Shown here one piece after another: positions 15,343 to 23,774 of a stretch of DNA of 64,000 nt; position 1 is the stretch's first letter, and the number at the start of each line of letters is the position of its first letter. Both the position numbers and the translations under genes were made by a program. Source of the DNA: Williamsia muralis NBRC 105860 (GTDB taxonomy: Bacteria > Actinomycetota > Actinomycetes > Mycobacteriales > Mycobacteriaceae); assembly GCF_001598915.1 (NCBI RefSeq), contig NZ_BDAP01000006.1, forward strand, positions 248,001 through 312,000, given 5' to 3'. The notes under the pieces are model-generated. The model was given only the letters and a program-made list of their open reading frames with translations. It was not told where the DNA came from and searched no databases.

Positions 15343-16457
15343 CCACCATCGACACCGCCCAGACGACCAACGACGACCCGGCGCGGCACAGCGACGTCCA
15401 GGCGGTGATCTTGGTGGGCGGCAAGGGAACCCGCCTGCGGCCACTCACCCTGTCTGCCCCCAAGCCGATGCTCCCGACCGCGGGACTTCCGTTCCTCACC
15501 CACCTCCTCGCGCGGATCAGCGCGGCGGGGATCACCAGGATCGTGCTCGGCACCTCGTTCAAATCCCAAGTGTTCGAACAGTATTTCGGTGACGGATCGA
15601 AGATGGGGTTGTCCATCACGTACGTCCACGAGTCCGAGCCACTCGGTACCGGCGGCGGCATCCGTAACGTGCTCTCCGAGCTGACCGCGGAAAACATTCT
15701 CGTGTTCAACGGAGATGTGTTGTGCGGCACCGACGTCCGGGCGGTTCTCGACACCCACCAGACCTCCGGGGCGGAGGTGACCCTGCATCTGGTCCGGGTG
15801 GGCGACCCACGTGCCTTCGGGTGTGTGCCGACCGACGACACCGGCAGGGTGACCGCATTCCTCGAGAAGACCCAGGATCCCCCGACGGACCAGATCAACG
15901 CGGGCTGCTACGTCTTCAAGCGGTCGGTCATCGAGTCCATCCCGGACGATCGGCCGGTGTCGGTGGAGCGTGAGGTGTTCCCGCAACTCCTCGCCGACGA
16001 CCACCATGTCCAGGGCCACGTCGACTCCGGTTACTGGCGCGACATGGGAACTCCCGAGGACTTCGTGCGTGGCTCGGCCGACCTGGTCCGCGGGATCGCG
16101 CCTTCGCCGGCACTCACCGGTCCGCGCGGCGAATCGTTGGTGCACGAAGGCGCCGGCGTGGGGCCGGGTGCACTTCTGATCGGCGGCACAGTGGTCGGAC
16201 GCGGTGCGGAGATCGGTGCGGGCGCACGCCTCGACGGCGCCGTGATCTTCGACGGAGCCGTGGTGGAGGCCGGCGCGGTGATCGAACGCAGCATCATCGG
16301 CTTCGGCGCGCGCATCGGACCCCGCGCCCTCGTCCGCGACGGGGTGATCGGTGACGGCGCCGACATCGGGGCGCGCTGTGAGTTGCTCCGTGGCGCGCGT
16401 GTGTGGCCTGGTGTGACCATCCCCGACGGTGGCCTGAGGTTCTCGACCGATGTCTGA
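15339..16457 (+). CDS. manB: mannose-1-phosphate guanylyltransferase (ManB/RmlA-like)
   Basis: Nucleotidyltransferase making GDP-mannose (or a related NDP-sugar), 372 residues. The N-terminal domain begins AVILVGGKGTRLRPLT with the catalytic Arg, followed by PKPMLPTAGLPFL, the metal site in VFNGDVLCGTD, and QINAGCYVF. The C-terminal 110 residues form a left-handed beta-helix, with hexad-like repeats such as GALLIGGTVVGRGAEIGAGARL. GDP-mannose feeds phosphatidylinositol mannosides, lipomannan and protein mannosylation. Older annotation of the mycobacterial homologue (Rv3264c) used both manB and rmlA2, so nucleotide preference needs an assay. The GTG start overlaps wbbL in GTGA. Confidence 0.9.
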   Translation: MTTIDTAQTTNDDPARHSDVQAVILVGGKGTRLRPLTLSAPKPMLPTAGLPFLTHLLARISAAGITRIVLGTSFKSQVFEQYFGDGSKMGLSITYVHESEPLGTGGGIRNVLSELTAENILVFNGDVLCGTDVRAVLDTHQTSGAEVTLHLVRVGDPRAFGCVPTDDTGRVTAFLEKTQDPPTDQINAGCYVFKRSVIESIPDDRPVSVEREVFPQLLADDHHVQGHVDSGYWRDMGTPEDFVRGSADLVRGIAPSPALTGPRGESLVHEGAGVGPGALLIGGTVVGRGAEIGAGARLDGAVIFDGAVVEAGAVIERSIIGFGARIGPRALVRDGVIGDGADIGARCELLRGARVWPGVTIPDGGLRFSTDV

Positions 16458-17238
16458 GACGTCTCCCAGCTTCAAACGCTTTGTCGCCATAGGAGATTCG
16501 TTCGCCGAGGGCGTGGGAGACGTCGAACCCCGCTGCCCGAACGGGGTGCGCGGCTGGGCCGATCGGGTCGCGGAGGTGATGGCCAGGGAGGACCCCGAGT
16601 TCCGGTACGCGAATCTGGCTATCCGCGGACGGCTGATGCCCGCGGTACTCGGCGAACAACTAGAGCCCGCCCTGGCGATGAAACCGGACCTGGCGACCAT
16701 CTGCGCAGGGGCCAACGATCTGCTTCGTCCCAGCGTCGACATCGACGCGTTGATCGAGTCGTACGACGCGGCGGTCGGCCGGCTCCAGGACGCAGGCGCG
16801 ACCGTGATCGCTTTCACCGCGTACGACACCGGAGGGAAATCCGTCTTCGGCGCACTGCGCGGCCGGTTCGCTGTCTTCAACGAGTTGCTGCGCGAGGTCG
16901 TGGAGGAGCGCAACCTCGTGCTCGTCGACTTCTGGCGGATGCGGATCTTCCGCGAGCGTCGCATGTGGGAGTTCGACCGGATGCACATGTCGTCGGCCGG
17001 CCACGTCTACATGGCGATCGAGGTGCTGCGGGCGCTCGGCATCGAGCACGATCTCGTCCCGGTGGATTTCGGTCCGGCGCAACTGGTCTCGCCGACCCAG
17101 CGGCGCCGCGAGGGTCGTCAGTGGACGGTCGAGTACGCGATCCCGTGGGTCGGCCGTCGACTCCGTGGGGTCTCCACCGGCGACACGATCGCACCGAAGT
17201 ATCCCGAGTTGACCGCGATGGCGCCCAGCGCCGACTGA
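16450..17238 (+). CDS. SGNH/GDSL-family hydrolase
   Basis: Esterase/lipase-fold protein of 262 residues without a signal peptide, so cytoplasmic. The four SGNH blocks are visible: VAIGDSFAEGVGD (catalytic Ser), the Gly of block II near LAIRGR, CAGANDLLRP (block III Asn), and DRMHMSSAGHVYM (block V Asp and His). It overlaps manB by 8 bases and closes the rhamnose/mannose operon, so a role in trimming or deacylating a glycolipid or sugar intermediate is possible. The substrate is unknown. The last 60 residues, rich in Arg and Pro, lie beyond the SGNH core. Confidence 0.88.
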   Translation: MSETSPSFKRFVAIGDSFAEGVGDVEPRCPNGVRGWADRVAEVMAREDPEFRYANLAIRGRLMPAVLGEQLEPALAMKPDLATICAGANDLLRPSVDIDALIESYDAAVGRLQDAGATVIAFTAYDTGGKSVFGALRGRFAVFNELLREVVEERNLVLVDFWRMRIFRERRMWEFDRMHMSSAGHVYMAIEVLRALGIEHDLVPVDFGPAQLVSPTQRRREGRQWTVEYAIPWVGRRLRGVSTGDTIAPKYPELTAMAPSAD

Positions 17239-17278
17239 CTCGACCTCCCGCTAACCCTCGGCAGGTGGGGCAGACCGC

Positions 17279-17986
17279 TCAGCCGAGGTCCGTGCGTGCC
17301 TTGGCCGCTGCGAGCAGGCCCCGGCCGAGCGGGATCACCACCGGGAGCAGTGTGTCGTCATCGGCGATGAGCAAGGCGCCCTCACGCGCGGCCTGGGCCG
17401 CGGGATCGGTGCTGGCAGGATCTGCGACCGTGCCGTCGGCCGACGCGTTGTGCACGATGAGGATTCCTCCGCCGCGCAGCAGACGCAGGCCCTCGGCGAC
17501 GTAGCGCGGTTGATCGGTCACCGCGCCGTCGACGAACACCAGGTCGTAGCTCGCGTCGGCGAGGCGGGGGAGCACCTCGGCTGCCCGACCGTTGATCAAC
17601 CGGGTCCGCGACGCGCTGATCCCGGCGGTGGTGAAGGCAAGTCTCGCTGCCCGGTGGTACTCGGCCTCGGCGTCGATGGTGGTCAGGACGCCGTCGGTCC
17701 GCATGCCATTGAGCAACCACAGCCCGCTGATACCTGCGCCGGTACCCACCTCGACAACCGCTTTCGCATCGACCAATCGCGCCAGCAGCGACAGGGTTGC
17801 ACCGACTGCCGGGGTGATCGCCGGCGCACCCAACTCGTCGGAACGTTCACGAGCGAGGCGCAGTGCCTCGTCTTCGACGATCGCGGATTCGGCGTAGCGG
17901 CTCAGCACGGCCGGGTCGATGGCGGGACCGGACGCTCCGGACGGGGCAGTCGCATCTGGATCGGCGGGGGAGCTGTGGTCGGACAC
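17279..17986 (-). CDS. SAM-dependent O-methyltransferase (Rv1220c-like)
   Basis: Class I methyltransferase of the catechol O-methyltransferase type, 235 residues. The SAM-binding motif VVEVGTGAGISGLWLL is followed by the acidic residue in TTIDAEAEY, DLVFVDGAVTDQ, and GGGILIVHNA. From memory, M. tuberculosis has a similar gene (Rv1220c) in the same divergent position next to sigE. The natural substrate is unknown. The start is GTG 17986; TAACCT lies 7 bases upstream (minus strand, 17994-17999) with no Shine-Dalgarno sequence, so the transcript may be leaderless. The first 25 residues are a Pro/Ser/Ala-rich extension. Confidence 0.88.
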   Translation of the reverse strand: MSDHSSPADPDATAPSGASGPAIDPAVLSRYAESAIVEDEALRLARERSDELGAPAITPAVGATLSLLARLVDAKAVVEVGTGAGISGLWLLNGMRTDGVLTTIDAEAEYHRAARLAFTTAGISASRTRLINGRAAEVLPRLADASYDLVFVDGAVTDQPRYVAEGLRLLRGGGILIVHNASADGTVADPASTDPAAQAAREGALLIADDDTLLPVVIPLGRGLLAAAKARTDLG

Positions 17987-18128
17987 AGGGTCGAGGTTAA
18001 CTCCGGGGTCACCGATAGGGTCGCAGGCGCGCTGAGCAGCGATTCTGCCGCAGCGAGGGCCGCCACACTCTCAGGTAACACTCAGCCCGCTCATAGTGCC
18101 CGCACACCCCCGTCGGACAAGGTCATAG

Positions 18129-18155
18129 GGGAACAACGAGGCAGGCTTTGATGTT
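18129..18155 (+). promoter_or_regulatory. ECF-type (SigH/SigE-like) promoter of sigE
   Basis: GGGAACA at 18129-18135, a 17-base spacer, then GTT at 18153-18155. This resembles the mycobacterial SigH/SigE consensus GGGAAYA-N16/17-cGTT. A transcript from here would begin near 18160, downstream of the ATG at 18151, and could only use the ATG at 18208 or later. From memory, mycobacterial sigE also has stress-specific promoters and alternative starts. Confidence 0.5.
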
Positions 18156-18924
18156 GACCGAACTGGGTATGAATACTTCAGCGAATCAGCTAAAAGGGTG
18201 CGAACCAATGACCGTCCACCGACGGTCCGCGGAGAAAGTGGAGCTGACCGTGGCTGATGTCAACCGAGACGCCGACAACACCGGGACCGACGCAGTCGTG
18301 GGCGAGTTCGATCTCGCCCGGGAAGACGCGGTCGATGCGGTGGTGCCCGAGTCCGGGACGGCGCGGTTCGATGCCACCGGTGACACGGCTCTGATGCCGG
18401 CGTGGGACGACCTGGTTCGTGAACATGCCGACCGCGTGTACCGCCTCGCCTACCGGCTTTCCGGTAATCAGCACGACGCCGAAGACCTCACCCAGGAGAC
18501 ATTCATCCGGGTGTTCCGATCGCTGTCGAGTTACCGGGCCGGAACGTTCGAGGGCTGGCTGCACCGCATCACCACCAACCTGTTCCTGGACATGGTGCGT
18601 CGCCGCAACAAGATCCGCATGGAGGCACTGCCCGAGGACTACGAGCGCGTGCCGGGCAACGACCCCAATCCCGAGCAGATCTTCCACGACGCGAACCTCG
18701 ACCCCGACCTGCAGACCGCCCTCGATTCGTTGGCCCCGGAGTTCCGTGCAGCGGTGGTGCTCTGCGACATCGAAGGATTGTCGTACGAGGAGATCGCCGC
18801 GACGCTCGGAGTCAAACTCGGAACAGTCCGTAGCCGGATCCACCGAGGTCGCCAAGCCATCCGAGACAACCTCGCGGCCAGCGGCCACCACTCCGGTCGA
18901 TCGGTTCTCGCTCACGATTTCTGA
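18151..18924 (+). CDS. sigE: ECF RNA polymerase sigma factor SigE
   Basis: Group IV sigma factor for envelope and surface stress, 257 residues from ATG 18151. After a variable N-terminus of about 80 residues, region 2 begins with [19 protein letters not shown] and includes [17 protein letters not shown] and [20 protein letters not shown]. Region 4 has [23 protein letters not shown] and [16 protein letters not shown]. Identity to mycobacterial SigE is high, and rseA-htrA-tatB follow as there. Two starts look usable: ATG 18151 (weak GAGGCAGG) and ATG 18208 (AAAGGG 9 bases upstream). The shorter form would come from the ECF-type promoter overlapping the first start. Confidence 0.95.
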   Translation: MLTELGMNTSANQLKGCEPMTVHRRSAEKVELTVADVNRDADNTGTDAVVGEFDLAREDAVDAVVPESGTARFDATGDTALMPAWDDLVREHADRVYRLAYRLSGNQHDAEDLTQETFIRVFRSLSSYRAGTFEGWLHRITTNLFLDMVRRRNKIRMEALPEDYERVPGNDPNPEQIFHDANLDPDLQTALDSLAPEFRAAVVLCDIEGLSYEEIAATLGVKLGTVRSRIHRGRQAIRDNLAASGHHSGRSVLAHDF

Positions 18925-19093
18925 GCGCGGTCGCCGGACATCGGGCGCGTTGATGGGAACTCCGCCGCCGCGCTGACCGTTCTTCTTCCAGGAAATCCGT
19001 CCGTTTCGATGGGTTTCGTGCGGCGTGGAATGGCCGCAGTCCGTACAGTCGAGTCCGGGCATCGAGTAGACGGCAGCGGAAGGGGCGATCGTG

Positions 19094-19591
19094 ATGAGCG
19101 ACCACACACCCGACGACTCCGCCGACGAGACGGTCGACGCGCGAGACGAGTCCAGGGGCATGCGCAATCGGCGCCGCGTCCTGGGGTGGTTGCCGACCTC
19201 GGCGATGGTCACCACCAACAAGAACTATCGGGCCCCCGGCACGCAGGGTGGTCGCAAGTTCCTGTCGACCGAACACCTCGCGACCGAGGCTGTCGCTGCT
19301 TACGTCGACGGCGAATTGCGGATGAACGCCTACATGCGAGCGTCTCAGCATCTCGAGATGTGTGCCCAGTGCCGTGCAGAGGTCGAGGCGCAGAGTGCGG
19401 CACGGTCGGCGCTCCGGCGCTCCGGCGAGATCCCAATGCCTGCGCGACTACTCGGCGAACTCAATCAGATCCCGACGCGGGAGATCGACCTCCGCGCGGC
19501 AGGTGATGCCGGTACGCAGGCCAAGGCCGATTCCCACCTCGACGCACCCGGATTCCCCGTTCATCGCGGTCAGCGGCGACGCGATCGTTAG
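19094..19591 (+). CDS. rseA: anti-sigma-E factor RseA
   Basis: Soluble zinc-associated anti-sigma factor, 165 residues from ATG 19094 (a GTG three bases earlier, at 19091, is also possible). The ZAS core FLSTEHLATEAVAAYVDGELRM is followed by HLEMCAQC, the H-x3-C-x2-C metal and redox motif that holds SigE in reduced cells. A GGAAGGGGCG stretch upstream can bind the ribosome. It lies 169 bases after sigE and before htrA, the same order as in mycobacteria. Family members release SigE after phosphorylation and proteolysis or oxidation. There is no membrane segment. Confidence 0.92.
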   Translation: MSDHTPDDSADETVDARDESRGMRNRRRVLGWLPTSAMVTTNKNYRAPGTQGGRKFLSTEHLATEAVAAYVDGELRMNAYMRASQHLEMCAQCRAEVEAQSAARSALRRSGEIPMPARLLGELNQIPTREIDLRAAGDAGTQAKADSHLDAPGFPVHRGQRRRDR

Positions 19592-19709
19592 CGACTGTGC
19601 CAGGTAGCCTCGGTGAGGATCTCACCGGCGCCGCCGGAGTGATCCTCCAGCGATCAGCCGCAAGCGAGGGGTTCGAGTTTTTCATGACACCGGTGACACG
19701 GGCGGGCCG

Positions 19710-21233
19710 ATGACCGAGACCGACAAGCACGGCTCCACGCCATCATCGAATCCCTACACGGCTCCGCCTGCCGCCGGCACAGGCGGTCAGGCACCTCGAC
19801 TCGCGCCCCGGCCCAACGATCATCCTCCTGTTCCCGAGCGAACGGCCGCCGTCTTCGGTAGGCCCGAGGGGGTCACAGGGGCCTTCGCTGCCCCGGAGTA
19901 TGCCCGGAGTCGTCCCCAGCAGCCCGTGGTCGCCAACCCGGACCCGGTGTTGCGCGAGGCCTTTTCTCGACCTGAGGGTGCCGGCACCCTGCAACGCGAC
20001 CCTGATTCCCGCTTCGGGGAATCAGAGGAACCCGAGTCCACACGTGACCCCTGGCGGGACCCGGACGCTCCGGCGCAACTGAGTTCGCCTGCTGTGGACA
20101 CCCCGCCGCCTGCCGAACCCACGGTGCCCGGACGCAAACTCGGTGTCCGCGAAGTACTCTTCGACCGCAAGGTCAGCTGGCGGGCCCTGACCGTGCTGGC
20201 CGTGATCGCGCTGGTGGTCGGGGTGATCGGTGGTGTGGTCGGCCGGGTCACCGCGGAGGTCACCGAACCCCTTCATTCGAATACCGTCAGCCTCTCGGGC
20301 AGCGATGACGACAACGAAGACGAACCACGTAGTCAGGTCGCCCGCGTCGCCGAAGCAGTGGAAAAAGCGGTGGTGATGGTCGATGTCCGGTTGCCGAACG
20401 GCGGGGGAACCGGATCCGGTGTGGTGATCGACAAGGCCGGCTACATCGTCACGAACAACCACGTGATCTCCATGGCGGCGAATGACCGCAGCGCGAAGCT
20501 AGAGGTGGTGTTCTCCGACCGCACCCGCGTTCCCGCCCGCATCGTGGGCCGCGACATCCGCACCGACCTCGCCGTGCTCAAGGTCGACGGGGTCGACAAC
20601 TTGACGGTTGCCAAATTGGGCGACTCGGACAAACTCCAGATCGGCGAAGAGGTGGTGGCGTTCGGCGCGCCGCTGGGACTCGATCGCACGGTCACCAGCG
20701 GGATCATCAGTGCCACCAACCGGGCTGTACCGCTGCGGCCCGACGAGACGTCCGACACCGACGCGGTCATCGATGCCATCCAGACCGATGCCGCGATCAA
20801 CCCGGGTAACTCGGGCGGGCCCTTGGTCGACGACCAGGGCCGGGTGATCGGCATCAACACGGCCGGCCTGGCTCCGGGCGGCGGATCCATCGGTCTGGGC
20901 TTCGCCATTCCGGTCAACGAGTTCCTCCCCGTCGCGCAGTCCCTGATCAAGGACGGCCGAGTGGTGCACGCGCAGATCGGTGTCAACGCCAGTTCGGTTC
21001 GTAATGACAGGGTGCTCGGAGCGCAGGTGCGCAACGTCGTGGAGGCATCACCTGCCGCGGCGGCCGGTATCCGCGAGGGCGACGTCATCACCAAGTTCGG
21101 CGATCGTGTCATCGAGGATGCCGATGAGCTGACCGTGGCCGTCCGTACGTCGAAGATCGGCACGCCGGTGCCGTTCCAGTACTGGCGCGACGGACGCACC
21201 TTCGACGGCACCATCACACCCGCCGCGGACTAG
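19710..21233 (+). CDS. htrA: HtrA-like serine protease with PDZ domain
   Basis: Membrane-anchored periplasmic-side protease for envelope quality control, 507 residues. A Pro-rich cytoplasmic region of about 160 residues precedes one transmembrane helix (ALTVLAVIALVVGVIGGVV). The trypsin-like domain shows the catalytic histidine in TNNHVIS, the aspartate in RTDLAVLKV, and the serine in NPGNSGGPLVDD. A PDZ domain follows (EASPAAAAGIREGDVI through SKIGTPVPFQYWRDGR). Its position after sigE-rseA suggests it belongs to the SigE envelope-stress response. From memory, the mycobacterial homologue Rv1223 is similar in length and order. Confidence 0.94.
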   Translation: MTETDKHGSTPSSNPYTAPPAAGTGGQAPRLAPRPNDHPPVPERTAAVFGRPEGVTGAFAAPEYARSRPQQPVVANPDPVLREAFSRPEGAGTLQRDPDSRFGESEEPESTRDPWRDPDAPAQLSSPAVDTPPPAEPTVPGRKLGVREVLFDRKVSWRALTVLAVIALVVGVIGGVVGRVTAEVTEPLHSNTVSLSGSDDDNEDEPRSQVARVAEAVEKAVVMVDVRLPNGGGTGSGVVIDKAGYIVTNNHVISMAANDRSAKLEVVFSDRTRVPARIVGRDIRTDLAVLKVDGVDNLTVAKLGDSDKLQIGEEVVAFGAPLGLDRTVTSGIISATNRAVPLRPDETSDTDAVIDAIQTDAAINPGNSGGPLVDDQGRVIGINTAGLAPGGGSIGLGFAIPVNEFLPVAQSLIKDGRVVHAQIGVNASSVRNDRVLGAQVRNVVEASPAAAAGIREGDVITKFGDRVIEDADELTVAVRTSKIGTPVPFQYWRDGRTFDGTITPAAD

Positions 21234-21304
21234 ACCCAGCTGTGCTGCCGACCGCCCACAGTGACTTGGCAGCCCGTTCGATTCGACAGAGCCGCCGAGG
21301 CCAG

Positions 21305-21319
21305 TAACCTGGAACGGTG
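21305..21319 (+). promoter_or_regulatory. leaderless promoter of tatB
   Basis: TAACCT at 21305-21310 is followed by 6 bases and the GTG at 21317. There is no Shine-Dalgarno sequence. The predicted start of transcription is the G of the GTG. Confidence 0.55.
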
Positions 21320-21817
21320 TTCAGCAGTGTTGGTTGGGGTGAGATCGCGATCTTGATGATCGCCGGCTTGGTGATCCTCGGGCCCGAGCGTCTCCCGGGT
21401 GCGGTGACCTGGGCGATGAAGTCGGTGCGCCAGGTTCGTGACTACGCCACCGGGGCCACCGCGCAGCTCAAGGAAGACCTCGGCCCCGAGTTCGACGATC
21501 TGCGCAAACCACTGTCCGACCTGAACGAGCTGCGCGGTATGACCCCTCGATCGGTGATCACCAAGCACCTCCTCGATGGCGATGATTCCTTCTTCACCGG
21601 AAAGTTCGATTCCGGCGACGCCAAGATCAAACCGGTCTCCCAGCCACTGCCGACCACGGACGAGAACTCACAGGTGATCTCGCTGAACAAGGCAGGTATC
21701 GAGCCGTCGAAGCCCGAGGCTCTGGGCGCAGGCACCTCCACGACGTCCCCCGTGGCCGCCGATGCCGACAACGTCGCGCCGGCGCCCTCAGGCGTCGAGC
21801 GCTGGGACGCCACCTGA
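21317..21817 (+). CDS. tatB: Sec-independent translocase subunit TatB
   Basis: Component of the twin-arginine export complex, 166 residues. The N-terminal membrane helix [23 protein letters not shown] contains the conserved Glu and the FGP-like hinge (LGPERLP), followed by an amphipathic helix ([22 protein letters not shown]) and an acidic, disordered tail. The long tail and its place after htrA match mycobacterial TatB rather than TatA. It would act with TatA and TatC encoded elsewhere. Its own leaderless-type promoter suggests expression independent of sigE and htrA. Confidence 0.93.
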   Translation: MFSSVGWGEIAILMIAGLVILGPERLPGAVTWAMKSVRQVRDYATGATAQLKEDLGPEFDDLRKPLSDLNELRGMTPRSVITKHLLDGDDSFFTGKFDSGDAKIKPVSQPLPTTDENSQVISLNKAGIEPSKPEALGAGTSTTSPVAADADNVAPAPSGVERWDAT

Positions 21818-21833
21818 GTCAGCTCATTCCAGG

Positions 21834-22658
21834 TCAGGTGCGCAGGCGCCGGTACGACCGCGCCGACAGAGCGATGAACACCGCACTGATCAGCAGTGGC
21901 CAACCCACAGCGAGGGGGATGGCCCACTCGGTCAACGGCCCCTCGGTGAGTCCGGTCGGATTCCCGCACAGATCGCGAACAGCGGTGGCGGTGGCGGAGA
22001 TCGGGTTCCACGCCGCGATCGCTCCCAGCCAGCCCGGCATCGTCTCCGCGGACACCACCGCGGTCGACAAGAATCCCACCGGCCAGACCAGAACCTGAAC
22101 GGCAGACGTCGCAGCGCTGCCGTGAAAGGTGAGGCCGAGGAAGATGCCCACCCACAGCAGCGCGAAACGCAGGAGCAACAGCAATGCGACGGCGGCCAGG
22201 GCAGAACCGACTTCGGCACCGATTGTCCACCCGATGAGCAGACCTCCGACGATCAGGACAGCAAGCTCGACGACCGAGTTGATCATGTCGGCGCCGACGC
22301 GCCCGAGTGAGACCGCGGATCTGCTGATCGGCATCGATCGGAACCTGTCCGTGATCCCCTTCCGGGCATCCGCGGACATGGCCGAGGTGGTGGACTCGAC
22401 ACCGAACATCATCGTCATGGTCAGCATGCCGGGCAGCAGGAAGTCGATGTAGTCACCGCGGTCGGACCCGCCGGTCCCCGGGATCTCGATTGCGCCGCCG
22501 AACAGGAACCCGAAGATCAGCAACAGCATGATCGAGAACATCAGGCCGAAGATCGGGGTCCACGGATCTTTCACCCAGTGGGCGAGGTTTCGTCGGGTGA
22601 TGACCCAGGCGTGCGTGAACAGTGCCGGCGTGGTGGCGATGGGCTGCGTCGATGTCAT
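21834..22658 (-). CDS. ABC-2 type transporter permease (DrrB-like)
   Basis: Membrane subunit of a DrrAB-type exporter, 274 residues, with about six transmembrane helices: around IFGLMFSIMLLLIFGFLFGG, FLLPGMLTMTMMFGV, LAVLIVGGLLIGWTI, LLLRFALLWVGIFLGL, VLVWPVGFLSTAVV and WPLLISAVFIALS. The AMSADARKGITDRFRSMPISR loop and the NP motif in AWNPISATATAVRD are typical of the ABC-2 family. It overlaps the ATPase gene by 4 bases (ATGA) and is downstream in the same operon. The substrate is unknown; relatives export drugs or lipids. It converges on tatB with a 16-base gap. Confidence 0.9.
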   Translation of the reverse strand: MTSTQPIATTPALFTHAWVITRRNLAHWVKDPWTPIFGLMFSIMLLLIFGFLFGGAIEIPGTGGSDRGDYIDFLLPGMLTMTMMFGVESTTSAMSADARKGITDRFRSMPISRSAVSLGRVGADMINSVVELAVLIVGGLLIGWTIGAEVGSALAAVALLLLLRFALLWVGIFLGLTFHGSAATSAVQVLVWPVGFLSTAVVSAETMPGWLGAIAAWNPISATATAVRDLCGNPTGLTEGPLTEWAIPLAVGWPLLISAVFIALSARSYRRLRT

Positions 22659-23695
22659 TTGTCGCCTCCGGTGAGATCCGTTGCTTCCGTGGGCCTTTGG
22701 GGTGGTTCCGTAGCGCTGTGGTTTCCCTCTTCTGTGCCGCTGCCGCTGCCGCTGCCGCTGCCGGTGAGGTGCAGGAACACCTCGTCGAGTGTGGGTCGGC
22801 GCAGTGTCAGGTCGATGGGTGTGATGCTCGCGGCCTCGAGCGCATGCACCACCGTGGCCAAACCGATGACCGCGGAGTCGATTTCGAACGTCGCCGAGTG
22901 TGTGTACGCGTCAACCGAGGTCGCGGGGCTTCCGACGGCGTCGGCCAGGCTGGAGGTGAGCCGGTCGAGCGAATCGTCGGCTGTCACGGTCACGGTCACC
23001 CGATCGCCGCCGATGCGGCGCTTGAGTTCGTCAGGTGAGCCCTCGGCGATCACACGCCCGTGATTCATCACCGAGATACGGGCGGCCAATTGGTCGGCCT
23101 CGTCGAGATACTGAGTGGTGAGCAGCACCGTGGTCCCTGCTGCGGCGACCTCACGGACGGTGCGCCACACGTCATTTCGCCCGCGAGGGTCCAGGCCGGT
23201 GGTCGGTTCGTCGAGGAACAGGACGGCAGGCGTCAGGACCAGTCCTGCCGCGATGTCGAGGCGTCGCCGCATCCCGCCGGAGTAGCTGGACACCGACCGT
23301 CCTGCGGCATCGGTCAGGCCGAAGCTTTCGAGCAACTCGTCGGCCCGCGCGCTCGCCCTGTTCTTGGTGAGCCCGAAGAGGCGGCCGAACATCACCAGGT
23401 TCTGGCGTCCGGTGAGCAGTTCGTCGACGGCCGCGTTCTGCCCGACCAAGCCGATCGCGCGTCTGACCGACCCGGCCCCGCCGCCGACGTCGTGGCCGGC
23501 CACCGTGGCGACTCCGGCGTCCAGGTCGATGAGGGTGGCCAGGGCCCGCGCGGCCGTGCTCTTGCCGGCCCCGTTGGGACCGAGCAGGCCGTGGATGGTG
23601 CCGGCTTCCACGGTGAGGTCGAAGCCGTCGAGGGCGCGGGTGTTGCCGTAGCGCTTGTGGAGGCCGATCGCTGAAATTGAAGGAGGTGACGTCAT
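22655..23695 (-). CDS. DrrA-like ABC transporter ATPase
   Basis: ATP-binding subunit of the exporter, 346 residues. Walker A is GPNGAGKST, the signature is YSGGMRRRLDIAAGL, Walker B is VLFLDEPTTGLD, and the switch histidine region reads LLTTQYLDEADQLA; Q instead of H at the switch is common in DrrA-type ATPases. The C-terminal extension ends in a run of Gly-Ser repeats encoded by a hexamer repeat. The ATG at 23695 has AAGGA 7 bases upstream. It is divergent from a TetR gene with palindromes between them, so repression by that TetR and induction by an exported compound are likely. Confidence 0.92.
   Translation of the reverse strand: MTSPPSISAIGLHKRYGNTRALDGFDLTVEAGTIHGLLGPNGAGKSTAARALATLIDLDAGVATVAGHDVGGGAGSVRRAIGLVGQNAAVDELLTGRQNLVMFGRLFGLTKNRASARADELLESFGLTDAAGRSVSSYSGGMRRRLDIAAGLVLTPAVLFLDEPTTGLDPRGRNDVWRTVREVAAAGTTVLLTTQYLDEADQLAARISVMNHGRVIAEGSPDELKRRIGGDRVTVTVTADDSLDRLTSSLADAVGSPATSVDAYTHSATFEIDSAVIGLATVVHALEAASITPIDLTLRRPTLDEVFLHLTGSGSGSGSGTEEGNHSATEPPQRPTEATDLTGGDK
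22737..22763. repeat. CCGCTG hexamer tandem repeat in a coding region
   Basis: Four perfect copies of CCGCTG and a partial fifth encode the (Gly-Ser)n run near the C-terminus of the DrrA-like ATPase (minus strand). It looks like a slippage-prone microsatellite that can change in units of two residues without a frameshift. Confidence 0.8.
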
Positions 23696-23707
23696 CGGAT
23701 CCTTACT

Positions 23708-23722
23708 TCGTATGGTGTACGA
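23708..23722. promoter_or_regulatory. TetR operator candidate, site 1
   Basis: TCGTA-N5-TACGA is a perfect 15-base inverted repeat 13 bases upstream of the ABC exporter ATPase start. Its inner TGGTGTACG (23713-23721) recurs inverted as CGTACACCA at 23743-23751, with centres 30 bases (about three helical turns) apart. Confidence 0.55.
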
Positions 23723-23741
23723 GGTTGAGTGCGAAAGTTCA

Positions 23742-23756
23742 CCGTACACCACACGG
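23742..23756. promoter_or_regulatory. TetR operator candidate, site 2
   Basis: CCGT and ACGG flank a 7-base core, and the site contains CGTACACCA, the exact inverse of a sequence in site 1. It lies just upstream of the TAGTGT -10 hexamer of the TetR gene, so it could mediate autorepression. Confidence 0.45.
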
Positions 23757-23759
23757 GGA

Positions 23760-23774
23760 TAGTGTGGGCGGATG
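23760..23774 (+). promoter_or_regulatory. leaderless promoter of the TetR gene
   Basis: TAGTGT at 23760-23765, then 6 bases, then the ATG at 23772. No Shine-Dalgarno sequence is present. Confidence 0.5.

Noticed and set aside
15294-16988. 564-residue open frame on the minus strand across manB and the SGNH gene
   Set aside because: It spans two clear genes with known motifs on the opposite strand, and its own sequence shows no domain.
22737-22763. CRISPR-like short repeat
   Set aside because: The units are contiguous hexamers without spacers and lie inside a gene.
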